DNA of 64,000 nt from Stutzerimonas nosocomialis (GTDB taxonomy: Bacteria; Pseudomonadota; Gammaproteobacteria; Pseudomonadales; Pseudomonadaceae), in contig NZ_QLAE01000013.1 of the NCBI RefSeq assembly GCF_005876855.1, positions 1-64,000 of the forward strand, in the 5' to 3' direction. Of this stretch, positions 16,905-25,819 are shown piece by piece (position 1 is the stretch's first letter; each line of letters starts with the position of its first letter). The notes under the pieces were generated by a model, which worked only from the letters and a program-made list of their open reading frames with translations, was not told the origin of the DNA and searched no databases. Made by a program: the position numbers and the translations under genes.

Positions 16905-19550
16905 TCAGCAATCCAGCGGATTGCGCTTCTCGGGGTCGATACCGAACTGGGTGATGGCGTCAGCCACGACCTTGCGTTCGATGGCGCCTCGATCGGCGAG
17001 TGCTTGCAGCGCGGCGAGGGTGACCCAGCGACGATCGACTTCGAAGAAGTCGCGCAGCTTCTTGCGCGTGTCGCTGCGACCATAGCCGTCGGTGCCCAGC
17101 ACCTGGTATTCCTTGGATGGAACCCACTGGCGGATCTGGTCGGCGAACAGCTTCATGTAGTCGGTCGAGGCGACCACCGGGCCTTCGCGGCCTTCCAGGC
17201 ACTGCTCGACGTAGGTCTTGCGTGGCTCCTCGGTCGGGTGCAGGCGGTTCCAGCGGTCCACGGCCAGGCCGTCACGGCGCAGTTCGTTGAAGCTGGTGAC
17301 GCTCCACACATCGGCGCCGACGCCGAACTGGGCGAGCATTTCCACCGCGGCGCGCACTTCCAGCAGGATGGTGCCGCTGCCCAGCAGCTGCACGCGATGC
17401 TTGAAGTCGCCCTTGGCTTCCTCGAGCAGGTACATGCCCTTGATGATGCCGTCTTCCACGCCGGCCGGCATGGCGGGCTGCTGGTAGTTCTCGTTCATCA
17501 CGGTGATGTAGTAGTAGACGCTTTCCTGCTTCTCCATCATCTGATGCATGCCGTGGTGCATGATCACCGCCAGCTCGTAGCCGTAGGTGGGGTCGTAGCT
17601 GCGGCAGTTCGGGATGGTGCTGGCGAGGATATGGCTGTGGCCGTCCTCGTGCTGAAGGCCTTCGCCGTTGAGCGTGGTGCGCCCGGAGGTGCCGCCCAGC
17701 AGGAAGCCGCGGGTCTGGGCATCGCCCGCCGCCCAGGCCAGGTCGCCGATACGCTGGAAGCCGAACATCGAATAGAAGATGTAGACCGGCAGCATCGGCT
17801 GGTTGTAGTTGCTGTAGGCGGTGCCCGCGGCGATGAACGACGAGAAGGCACCGGCTTCGTTGAGGCCTTCCTGGAGGATCTGGCCGTCGCGCTCTTCGCG
17901 GTAGTACATCACCTGGTCGCGGTCGACCGGCTCGTACAGCTGACCTACCGGGGAGTAGATGCCCAGCTGGCGGAACATGCCTTCCATGCCGAAGGTGCGC
18001 GCCTCGTCGGCCAGGATCGGCACGATGCGCTTGCCCAGGTCCTTGTCCTTGACCAGTTGCGAGAGGATGCGGCCGAACGCCATGGTGGTGGAGATTTCAC
18101 GCTCGCCCGAGCCGTCGAGCACGGCCTTGAGGGTTTCCAGCGGAGGCGTCGGGATGCTGAAGCTCTTCGGACGACGCTGCGGCAGGTGCCCGCCGAGTTT
18201 CTCGCGGCACTTGCGCAGGTACTTCATTTCCGCGCTGTCTTCGGCCGGACGGAAGAACGGCAGCTCTTCGAGCTGCGAATCGTTGACCGGGATGTCGAAG
18301 CGGTCGCGGAATTTCTTCAGGCTGTCGATATCGACCTTCTTGGTGTTGTGGGCGATGTTCTTCGCCTCACCGGCACCGGTGCCGTACCCCTTGATGGTCT
18401 TGGCCAGGATCACGGTCGGCTGGCCCTTGTGGTTCACCGCCTGATGGTAGGCCGCGTATACCTTGTACGGGTCGTGGCCGCCACGGTTGAGCTTCCAGAC
18501 TTCCTCGTCGGACAGCTTCTCGACGCGCTTGAGCAGCTCCGGATCGGCACCGAAGAAGTGCTTGCGCACGTAGGCGCCGTCTTTGGCCTTGTAGTTCTGG
18601 TACTCGCCGTCGATCGCCTCGTCCATCCGGCGCTGCATGCGGCCGTCGTCGTCTTCGGCGAACAGCGGGTCCCACATGCGGCCCCAGATGACCTTGTTGA
18701 CGTTCCAGTTGGCGCCTTTGAAGACGCCTTCGAGCTCCTGGATGATCTTGCTGTTGCCGCGAACCGGGCCATCGAGGCGCTGCAGGTTGCAGTTGATGAC
18801 GAAGATCAGGTTGTCGAGGTTCTCGCGACCGGCCAGGGAGATGGCGCCGAGGGTTTCCGGCTCGTCGCACTCGCCGTCGCCGATGAAGCACCAGACGCGC
18901 TGCTTGCCGGCCGGGATGAAACCGCGGTTCTCCAGGTACTTCATGAAGCGCGCCTGGTAGATCGCCTGGATCGGACCCAGGCCCATGGAGACGGTCGGGA
19001 ACTGCCAGAAGTCCGGCATCAGGTGCGGATGCGGGTAGCTCGACAGGCCGTTGCCATCGACTTCCTGGCGGAAGTTGAGCATCTGCTCTTCGGTCAGGCG
19101 GCCTTCGAGGAAGGCGCGGGCATAGATGCCGGGCGATGCGTGGCCCTGGTAGTAGATCAGGTCGCCGCCGTGCTCTTCGGTCGGCGCCTGGAAGAAGTAG
19201 TTGAAACCGATGTCATACAGCGTGGCGCTGGAAGCGAAGGTGGAGATGTGGCCACCCAGGTCCGGGTCTTTCAGGTTGGCGCGCATCACCATCGCCAGGG
19301 CGTTCCAGCGGACCAGCGAGCGGATGCGACGTTCCATGAACAGGTCGCCGGGCATGCGCGCTTCGCGGGTGACCGGGATGGTGTTGCGGTAAGGCGTGGT
19401 GATCGCGTAGGGGAGCGGTGTTCCGCTACGGGTGGCCAGTTCGCCCATCCGGGTCAGCAGATAGTGGGCTCGGTCTTCACCTTCTCGATCGATGACGGAG
19501 TCGAGGGCATCCAGCCATTCCTGGGTTTCGACGGGATCAAGGTCTTGCAT
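16905..19550 (-). CDS. aceE: Pyruvate dehydrogenase E1 component, homodimeric type
   Basis: An 881-residue thiamine-diphosphate enzyme that decarboxylates pyruvate and acetylates the E2 lipoyl groups. The ThDP-binding motif GDGECDEPETLGA (near residue 222) with downstream NLIFVINCN is intact. Segments such as HISTFASSATLYDIGFNYFF and GRTTLNGEGLQHEDGHSH are characteristic of AceE. The length is close to the usual 885. It is the first gene of aceE-aceF. The 289-base gap to the divergent glnE carries two nearly identical palindromes, consistent with control by a pyruvate-responsive GntR-type repressor, which is inference. Confidence 0.96.
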   Translation of the reverse strand: MQDLDPVETQEWLDALDSVIDREGEDRAHYLLTRMGELATRSGTPLPYAITTPYRNTIPVTREARMPGDLFMERRIRSLVRWNALAMVMRANLKDPDLGGHISTFASSATLYDIGFNYFFQAPTEEHGGDLIYYQGHASPGIYARAFLEGRLTEEQMLNFRQEVDGNGLSSYPHPHLMPDFWQFPTVSMGLGPIQAIYQARFMKYLENRGFIPAGKQRVWCFIGDGECDEPETLGAISLAGRENLDNLIFVINCNLQRLDGPVRGNSKIIQELEGVFKGANWNVNKVIWGRMWDPLFAEDDDGRMQRRMDEAIDGEYQNYKAKDGAYVRKHFFGADPELLKRVEKLSDEEVWKLNRGGHDPYKVYAAYHQAVNHKGQPTVILAKTIKGYGTGAGEAKNIAHNTKKVDIDSLKKFRDRFDIPVNDSQLEELPFFRPAEDSAEMKYLRKCREKLGGHLPQRRPKSFSIPTPPLETLKAVLDGSGEREISTTMAFGRILSQLVKDKDLGKRIVPILADEARTFGMEGMFRQLGIYSPVGQLYEPVDRDQVMYYREERDGQILQEGLNEAGAFSSFIAAGTAYSNYNQPMLPVYIFYSMFGFQRIGDLAWAAGDAQTRGFLLGGTSGRTTLNGEGLQHEDGHSHILASTIPNCRSYDPTYGYELAVIMHHGMHQMMEKQESVYYYITVMNENYQQPAMPAGVEDGIIKGMYLLEEAKGDFKHRVQLLGSGTILLEVRAAVEMLAQFGVGADVWSVTSFNELRRDGLAVDRWNRLHPTEEPRKTYVEQCLEGREGPVVASTDYMKLFADQIRQWVPSKEYQVLGTDGYGRSDTRKKLRDFFEVDRRWVTLAALQALADRGAIERKVVADAITQFGIDPEKRNPLDC

Positions 19551-19658
19551 GGCTTGCTCCAGGGCGGAAAGGCTTCCAGAATCGGTCGCCTACGTCGCGG
19601 CTCGCTTTTTGAGCGGGCGCGTTTATTTTTTGGATGAGTGCCGGCTATGACCGGGCTC

Positions 19659-19673
19659 TGTAGTTTTACTACA
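19659..19673. promoter_or_regulatory. Palindromic operator 1 upstream of aceE
   Basis: TGTAGTTTTACTACA is a perfect 6-bp inverted repeat around TTT. The core GT-N3-AC fits the binding pattern of FadR-subfamily GntR regulators such as PdhR. It lies about 110 bases upstream of the aceE start and near a poor -35-like TTGTAG on the minus strand. Confidence 0.6.
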
Positions 19674-19711
19674 AATCGGACGGCATGTTCAGCCCCCGGG
19701 GCACAAACACC

Positions 19712-19726
19712 GGTAGTGAAACTACA
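19712..19726. promoter_or_regulatory. Palindromic operator 2 upstream of aceE/glnE
   Basis: GGTAGTGAAACTACA is a second copy of the same site in the opposite orientation (reverse complement TGTAGTTTCACTACC). Its centre is 53 bases from operator 1, close to five helical turns, so cooperative binding or looping is possible. Confidence 0.55.
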
Positions 19727-19839
19727 GCTGCGGGGTCCTTCGCGCCCTTCTCCAGTCACCCGGATCGGGCCGCAAAGCCGCGTCCTGCGCCGCTTCGCTT
19801 GGTCCTCGAACGCTTGCCCAAGGCCTGAAGGAAATTTTC

Positions 19840-22782
19840 ATGAGTCTGCCTTCGCAGGTAGCAGTGCCGGCCCCGCTTCTGGGTTTTGTCAGTCGTGCCG
19901 AAGGGTTGTTCCTCCCTGGCGAGGGCTGTCCGTCGGAAGCCGCGGACCGATTCGCTGCATGGCCTTCGGACAGGCGCGATGCCTTCAGGCGGATTGCCGC
20001 CGCCAGTGAATTCGTCGTCGATCAGGTTAGCCGAGATCGCGAAATGTTGCTGGAGCTGGCCGAAAGCGGGCTGCTCGAGCGCCCGATGGCCGAGGGGGAG
20101 CTGCGCCGGAGCCTGGCCGCGCAGCTGGAGGCCTGCGCCGACGAGGAAGCCCTGGCCCAGGTCCTGCGACGATTCCGCAACCGTCAACAGGTGCGCATCA
20201 TCTGGCGCGACGTGACGCGTCAGGCGGCGCTGGCCGAGACCTGTCGCGACCTGTCGGATCTTGCCGATGCGTGCATCGACCTGGCCTACCAGTGGATCTA
20301 TCCGCGCCATTGCGAGCAGTTCGGCACGCCCGTGGGGCGCCATAGCGGCGCGCCCCTGCACATGGTCATCCTCGGCATGGGCAAGCTCGGTGCCCACGAG
20401 CTCAACCTGTCGTCCGACATCGACCTGATCTTCGGTTACCCGGAAGGCGGGGAGACCGAGGGGGTCAAGCGCTCGCTGGACAACCAGCAGTTCTTCATCC
20501 GCCTGGGGCAGCGTCTGATCAAGGCGCTCGATGCCATCACCGTCGACGGTTTCGTCTTCCGTGTCGACATGCGGCTGCGCCCCTATGGCTCGGCCGGTGC
20601 GCTGGTGCTCAGTTTCAATGCGCTGGAACAGTACTACCAGGATCAGGGCCGCGACTGGGAGCGCTACGCGATGATCAAGGCGCGGGTGGTCGGCGGCGAC
20701 CAGCGCGCGGGTGGCGAGCTGCTGGCGATGCTGCGGCCCTTCGTCTATCGCCGCTACCTGGACTTCTCGGCGATCGACGCGATGCGCAGCATGAAGCAGC
20801 TGATCCAGCAGGAGGTCCGGCGCAAGGGCATGACCGAGAACATCAAGCTCGGTGCCGGCGGGATTCGCGAGGTCGAATTCATCGCCCAGTCGTTCCAGCT
20901 GATCCACGGCGGCCGCGACCTGAGCCTGCAGCAGCGCCCGTTGCTGACGGTGCTGGCCACCCTGGAGAGCCAGGGCTATCTGCCGGCCGAGGCGGTCGCC
21001 GAGCTGCGCGAGGGGTACGAGTTCCTGCGCTATTCCGAGCATGCCCTGCAGGCGATTGGCGATCGCCAGACGCAGATGCTGCCGGACGGGGAGCCGGACC
21101 GTACGCGGGTGGCCTTCATGCTCGGCTTCGACAGCTGGGAGGCGTTCCACGAACGGCTGCGGTACTGGCGCGAGCGCGTCGCCCGGCACTTCGCCAATGT
21201 CATCGCCGATCCGGACGAGGATGAGGCGGGGCAGGGCCAACCCTTGGCCGGGCTGGAGTGGCTGCCGTTGTGGCAGGAGCACTGGGACGAGGAGTTCGCC
21301 TGCCGCCAGTTGGCCGAGGCGGGGTTCGCCAATCCGCAGGGCGCCTGCGAGCGACTCGGCGCGCTGCGCAGCGGCAGCCAGGTGCGCACCATGCAGCGGC
21401 TCGGGCGCGAGCGGCTGGACAGCTTCATTCCGAGGCTGCTGGCGCAGGCGGTGGAGCACGAGGACCCGGACCTGGTGCTCGAGCGGGTGCTGCCGCTGAT
21501 CGAAGCCGTGGCGCGGCGCTCGGCCTACCTCGTCCTGCTGACCGAGAACCCGGGTGCGTTGCAGCGGTTGCTGGAGCTCTGTGCGGGCAGTCCGTGGATC
21601 GCCGAGCAGATCGCCCGTTTTCCGGTCCTGCTCGACGAGCTGCTCAACGCCGGCAGGCTCTACAGCCCGCCACAGGCGCCGGAGCTCGCCGCCGAACTGC
21701 GCGAGCGGCTGATGCGGATTCCGGAAGACGACCTGGAGCAGCAGATGGAGGCGCTGCGGCATTTCAAGCTGGCCCACCGGCTGCGGGTGGCCGCCTCCGA
21801 AATCGCCGGCACCCTGCCGCTGATGAAGGTCAGCGACTACCTCACCTGGCTTGCCGAGGCGATTCTCGAAGAGGTCTTCGCGCTGGCCTGGCGCCATACG
21901 GTGGCCCGCCACGGCCAGCCGACGCGCAGCGACGGTTCGCTCTGCGATCCGGCGTTCGTCACCGTCGGTTACGGCAAGGTCGGCGGCCTGGAACTGGGCC
22001 ACGGGTCGGACCTGGACCTGGTGTTCGTCCACGACGGCGACCCCAATGCCGAGACCGATGGCGCCAAGCCGATCGATGGGGCGCAGTTCTTCACCCGGCT
22101 GGGCCAGCGGATCATCCATTTGCTGACCACGCAGACCGTCAGCGGCCAGCTGTACGAGGTCGACATGCGGCTGCGCCCGTCGGGTGCCGCCGGGTTGCTG
22201 GTGAGTTCGCTGAAGGCCTTCGAGCGCTACCAGAGCGACGAGGCCTGGACCTGGGAACATCAGGCGCTGGTGCGTGCCCGGGTGCTGGTGGGTTGCCCGC
22301 GGCTGGCGACCGATTTCGAGCAGGTGCGCGTCGCGGTGCTCAGCCGCGAGCGCGATCTGGCCCGGCTGCGCAGCGAGGTCAGCGAGATGCGCGCCAAGAT
22401 GCGCGACAGCCTCGGGACGCGGCGAACCCAGGCCGGCCTTGGCGACAACGCCTTCGATCCGCAGGCCAGCTTCGACCTCAAGCAGGACGCCGGTGGTATC
22501 GTGGATATCGAATTTATGGTGCAATACGCGGCTTTGGCGTGGTCGCATGGGCACCCCGAGCTGCTGCGCTACACCGATAACATCCGCATCCTCGATGGCC
22601 TCCAGCAGGCCGGGCTGATGCCCGCGGGCGAGGTCGGTCTGCTGCAGGAGGCCTACAAGGCCTATCGCGCCGCAGCGCACCGCCTGTCGTTGCAGAAGCT
22701 GCCCGGCGAGGTGAGTGCGGACCAATTCCGTGAAGAACGCCAGGCGGTCATGCGCATCTGGCGCGAGCTGGGGCTCAGCTAG
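19840..22782 (+). CDS. glnE: Glutamine synthetase adenylyltransferase/deadenylylase
   Basis: A 980-residue bifunctional enzyme that attaches AMP to and removes it from glutamine synthetase in response to PII and glutamine. Two nucleotidyltransferase domains are visible. The N-terminal deadenylylase has GMGKLGAHELNLSSDIDLIF near residues 176-195, and the C-terminal adenylylase has GYGKVGGLELGHGSDLDLVF near 708-727. Each keeps its paired acidic residues. An AAGGAA site precedes the ATG. It is divergent from aceE and followed after 51 bases by ilvE on the same strand. Confidence 0.96.
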   Translation: MSLPSQVAVPAPLLGFVSRAEGLFLPGEGCPSEAADRFAAWPSDRRDAFRRIAAASEFVVDQVSRDREMLLELAESGLLERPMAEGELRRSLAAQLEACADEEALAQVLRRFRNRQQVRIIWRDVTRQAALAETCRDLSDLADACIDLAYQWIYPRHCEQFGTPVGRHSGAPLHMVILGMGKLGAHELNLSSDIDLIFGYPEGGETEGVKRSLDNQQFFIRLGQRLIKALDAITVDGFVFRVDMRLRPYGSAGALVLSFNALEQYYQDQGRDWERYAMIKARVVGGDQRAGGELLAMLRPFVYRRYLDFSAIDAMRSMKQLIQQEVRRKGMTENIKLGAGGIREVEFIAQSFQLIHGGRDLSLQQRPLLTVLATLESQGYLPAEAVAELREGYEFLRYSEHALQAIGDRQTQMLPDGEPDRTRVAFMLGFDSWEAFHERLRYWRERVARHFANVIADPDEDEAGQGQPLAGLEWLPLWQEHWDEEFACRQLAEAGFANPQGACERLGALRSGSQVRTMQRLGRERLDSFIPRLLAQAVEHEDPDLVLERVLPLIEAVARRSAYLVLLTENPGALQRLLELCAGSPWIAEQIARFPVLLDELLNAGRLYSPPQAPELAAELRERLMRIPEDDLEQQMEALRHFKLAHRLRVAASEIAGTLPLMKVSDYLTWLAEAILEEVFALAWRHTVARHGQPTRSDGSLCDPAFVTVGYGKVGGLELGHGSDLDLVFVHDGDPNAETDGAKPIDGAQFFTRLGQRIIHLLTTQTVSGQLYEVDMRLRPSGAAGLLVSSLKAFERYQSDEAWTWEHQALVRARVLVGCPRLATDFEQVRVAVLSRERDLARLRSEVSEMRAKMRDSLGTRRTQAGLGDNAFDPQASFDLKQDAGGIVDIEFMVQYAALAWSHGHPELLRYTDNIRILDGLQQAGLMPAGEVGLLQEAYKAYRAAAHRLSLQKLPGEVSADQFREERQAVMRIWRELGLS

Positions 22783-22833
22783 CCCCGCCGCAACCTTGCA
22801 ACCTACGTAGCGAATTTCGAGGAGCTGGCAACG

Positions 22834-23757
22834 ATGTCGATGTCCGACCGTGATGGCGTGATCTGGTATGACGGCGAACTGGTTCAATGGCGTGAGGCGA
22901 CCACCCACGTACTGACCCACACCCTGCACTACGGGATGGGCGTTTTCGAAGGCGTACGTGCCTACAACACCCCCGATGGCACCGCCATCTTCCGCCTGCA
23001 GGCGCACACCGACCGCCTGTTCGATTCCGCGCACATCATGAACATGAAGATCCCGTTCACCAAGGACGAGGTCAACGAGGCGACTCGCGCCGCGGTGCGC
23101 GAGAACAACCTGGAAACCGCCTACATCCGTCCGATGGTGTTTTACGGATCCGAAGGCATGGGCCTGCGCGCCACCGGGCTGAAGGTCCACCTGATCGTCG
23201 CCGCCTGGCACTGGGGCGCCTACATGGGCGAAGAGGCCCTGACCCAGGGCATCAAGGTCCGCACCAGCTCCTTCACCCGCCATCACGTCAACATCTCGAT
23301 GACCCGCGCCAAGTCCAACGGCGCCTACATCAACTCGATGCTGGCCCTGCAGGAAGCGATTTCCGGCGGCGCCGACGAAGCCCTGATGCTCGATCCCGAG
23401 GGTTACGTGGCCGAGGGTTCGGGCGAGAACATCTTCATCATCAAGGACGGCGTCATCTACACCCCCGAGGTGACCGCCTGCCTCAACGGCATCACCCGCG
23501 GCACCGTGCTGACGCTGGCCGAAGAGCTGGGCCTGAAGGTGGTCGAGAAGCGCCTCACCCGCGACGAGGTGTACATCGCCGACGAGGCCTTCTTCACCGG
23601 CACCGCCGCCGAAGTGACGCCGATCCGCGAAGTCGACGGCCGCCTGATCGGCCCCGGTCGCCGTGGCCCGGTGACCGAGAAACTGCAGAAGGCCTATTTC
23701 GATCTGGTCACCGGCCAGACCGCGGCGCACGCCGAATGGCGGACGTTGGTCAGGTAA
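22834..23757 (+). CDS. ilvE: Branched-chain amino acid aminotransferase
   Basis: A 307-residue class IV PLP enzyme for the last step of leucine, isoleucine and valine synthesis. The likely PLP lysine is K160 in SMTRAKSNGAYINSML. Family segments include HYGMGVFEGVRAY and EGYVAEGSGENIFI. A GAGGAG site lies about nine bases before the ATG. It sits between glnE and waaF, as I recall for P. aeruginosa. The 25-base gap to waaF suggests the LPS genes may be co-transcribed with it. Confidence 0.96.
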   Translation: MSMSDRDGVIWYDGELVQWREATTHVLTHTLHYGMGVFEGVRAYNTPDGTAIFRLQAHTDRLFDSAHIMNMKIPFTKDEVNEATRAAVRENNLETAYIRPMVFYGSEGMGLRATGLKVHLIVAAWHWGAYMGEEALTQGIKVRTSSFTRHHVNISMTRAKSNGAYINSMLALQEAISGGADEALMLDPEGYVAEGSGENIFIIKDGVIYTPEVTACLNGITRGTVLTLAEELGLKVVEKRLTRDEVYIADEAFFTGTAAEVTPIREVDGRLIGPGRRGPVTEKLQKAYFDLVTGQTAAHAEWRTLVR

Positions 23758-23782
23758 GCCGGAAGCTGAAGGCTTCGAGCTG

Positions 23783-24817
23783 ATGAATATTCTGATCATA
23801 GGTCCCAGCTGGGTCGGCGACATGGTGATGGCGCAGACCCTGTTCGCCTGCCTGAAACAGCGCCATGGCGAGTGCCAGATCGACGTGCTGGCGCCGGAAT
23901 GGAGCCGTCCGATCCTCGAGCGGATGCCCGAGGTGCGTGAAGCGCTGAGCTTCCCGGTCGGCCACGGTGCGCTGGAAATGGCCACGCGCCGCAGGATCGC
24001 TCAGGGGCTGCGCGGCCGTTACGACCAGGCCATCGTGCTGCCCAACTCGCTGAAGTCGGCGCTGGTGCCGTTCTTTGCCGGCATACCCAAGCGGACCGGC
24101 TGGCGCGGCGAGATGCGTTTCGGCCTGCTCAATGACATCCGCAAGCTGGACAAGGCGCGCTATCCGCTGATGATCGAGCGGTTCATGGCTCTCGCCTTCG
24201 AGCCGGGCGCCACGCTTCCCGAGCCTTATCCCCAGCCTGCGCTGCGCATCGAGGCGCAGAGCCGCGAGGCGGCGCTGGCCAAGTTCGAATTGAGTCTCGA
24301 TCGCCCGGCGCTGGCGCTGTGCCCGGGGGCGGAGTTCGGTGAATCCAAGCGCTGGCCCGCGGAGCACTTCGCCAAGGTCGCCGAGCTGAAGATTAGGCAG
24401 GGCTGGCAGGTCTGGCTGTTCGGCTCGAAGAACGACCGCGAGGTCGGCGAAGACATCCGGGCGCGCCTGATACCGGGTTTGCGGGAAGAGGCGATCAACC
24501 TGTCGGGCGAGACCAGCCTGGCCGAGGCGATCGACCTGCTGTCCTGCGCCGAGGCGGTGGTCTCCAACGATTCGGGGTTGATGCACGTGGCTGCGGCAGT
24601 CGCCAGGCCGCTGGTCGCGGTCTACGGCTCCACCTCGCCGGCGTTTACACCGCCGCTGTCGCAGCAGGTCGAAGTGGTGCGGCTCGGGCTCGACTGCAGC
24701 CCCTGCTTCGAACGCACCTGCCGCTTCGGCCACAACAACTGCATGCGCGAGCTCAAGCCGAGGCCGGTGGTCGAGGCGCTCGATCGCCTGGTCCCGCAGC
24801 CGGTCGAGGTCCGCTGA
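23783..24817 (+). CDS. waaF: ADP-heptose:LPS heptosyltransferase II
   Basis: A 344-residue GT9 enzyme that adds the second heptose to the LPS inner core on the cytoplasmic face of the inner membrane. The N-terminus MNILIIGPSWVGDMVMAQTL and the nucleotide-sugar segment VVSNDSGLMHVAAAVARPL near residue 255 are typical of WaaF. Its stop is immediately followed by the GTG of waaC, with no intervening base, indicating translational coupling. It is the first gene of the core cluster. Confidence 0.95.
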   Translation: MNILIIGPSWVGDMVMAQTLFACLKQRHGECQIDVLAPEWSRPILERMPEVREALSFPVGHGALEMATRRRIAQGLRGRYDQAIVLPNSLKSALVPFFAGIPKRTGWRGEMRFGLLNDIRKLDKARYPLMIERFMALAFEPGATLPEPYPQPALRIEAQSREAALAKFELSLDRPALALCPGAEFGESKRWPAEHFAKVAELKIRQGWQVWLFGSKNDREVGEDIRARLIPGLREEAINLSGETSLAEAIDLLSCAEAVVSNDSGLMHVAAAVARPLVAVYGSTSPAFTPPLSQQVEVVRLGLDCSPCFERTCRFGHNNCMRELKPRPVVEALDRLVPQPVEVR

Positions 24818-25819
24818 GTGCGTGTTCTGCTGGTCAAGACTTCCTCGCTGGGCGATGTCATCCATACGCTACCGGCGCTGACCGATGCGTTGCGTGCCCT
24901 GGGCGACGTGCGCTTCGACTGGGTGGTGGAGGAGGGTTTCGCCGAGATTCCGAGCTGGCATCCGGCGGTCGACCGAGTCATTCCCGTGGCGATCCGGCGC
25001 TGGCGCAAGCATCCGCTGCAAACGCTGCGCAGCGGCGAGTGGGCCCGCTTCAAGGCGAGCCTTCGCGAGCGCAAGTACGATCTGGTGATCGATGCCCAGG
25101 GCCTGCTCAAGAGCGCCCTGCTGACGCGCTATGCCGACGCCGACGTCGCCGGACTCGACCGGCATTCGGCGCGCGAGCCGCTGGCGTCGCGTTTCTATGA
25201 CCGCCGCTATGCCGTGCCGCGCGAGCAGCACGCGCTGGAGCGGGTCCGCCAGCTGGTCGCCCAGGCACTGGGATATCCGGTACCGGCCGGTCTCGGTGAC
25301 TACGGGCTGGACCGGGCACGGCTGCAACTGGGCAGCGGCGAGCCTTATCTGGTGTTCCTGCATGGCACCACCTGGCCGAGCAAGCACTGGCCCGAGCCCT
25401 ATTGGCGTGAGCTGGCCGAGCGCCTGAGCGCCGATGGCTGGGCGATCCGCCTGCCGTGGGGCAACGAGGTCGAGCGAGCCCGCGCCGAGCGAATCGCCGA
25501 GGGGCTTTCCCGGGTGTCGGTGTTGCCCCGCCTGAACCTGGCCGGCGTCGCCGGGCAGATCGCCGGCGCGAGAGGCTGCGTGGCGGTGGACACCGGGCTT
25601 GGGCATCTGGCGGCGGCGCTCGACGTGCCGACGGTATCGCTCTACGGCCCGACGCTGCCCGGGCGGGTGGGCGCCTATGGGCGCTCCCAGGTCCATCTGT
25701 GTGCCAGCGGCCCGAACGCCGGCAGCGGCGATCGGGAAAAGCCCTGTTTCGACGAGCTCCGTGCCGAGCGCGTCTTCAATGAACTTCAGACGCTGTTGCT
25801 GAAGCCGGAGAGTGTCTGA
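24818..25819 (+). CDS. waaC: LPS heptosyltransferase I
   Basis: A 333-residue GT9 enzyme that transfers the first heptose onto Kdo. It begins (M)RVLLVKTSSLGDVIHTLPAL, the classic WaaC opening, and has the acceptor/nucleotide loop VAVDTGLGHLAAALDVPTVS near residue 255. The start is GTG, directly abutting the waaF stop. Its own stop overlaps the waaG ATG. WaaF, WaaC, WaaG and WaaP act in sequence, and their genes are packed accordingly. Confidence 0.95.
   Translation: MRVLLVKTSSLGDVIHTLPALTDALRALGDVRFDWVVEEGFAEIPSWHPAVDRVIPVAIRRWRKHPLQTLRSGEWARFKASLRERKYDLVIDAQGLLKSALLTRYADADVAGLDRHSAREPLASRFYDRRYAVPREQHALERVRQLVAQALGYPVPAGLGDYGLDRARLQLGSGEPYLVFLHGTTWPSKHWPEPYWRELAERLSADGWAIRLPWGNEVERARAERIAEGLSRVSVLPRLNLAGVAGQIAGARGCVAVDTGLGHLAAALDVPTVSLYGPTLPGRVGAYGRSQVHLCASGPNAGSGDREKPCFDELRAERVFNELQTLLLKPESV

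Noticed and set aside
17004-19637. Long plus-strand frame opposite aceE
   Set aside because: It is antisense to a highly conserved enzyme and is an artefact of GC-rich codon structure.
19756-23985. A very long open frame (about 1,400 codons) on the minus strand opposite glnE and ilvE
   Set aside because: It mirrors two well-supported genes, has arginine/histidine/glutamine-rich composition typical of antisense frames in high-GC DNA, and shows no domain.
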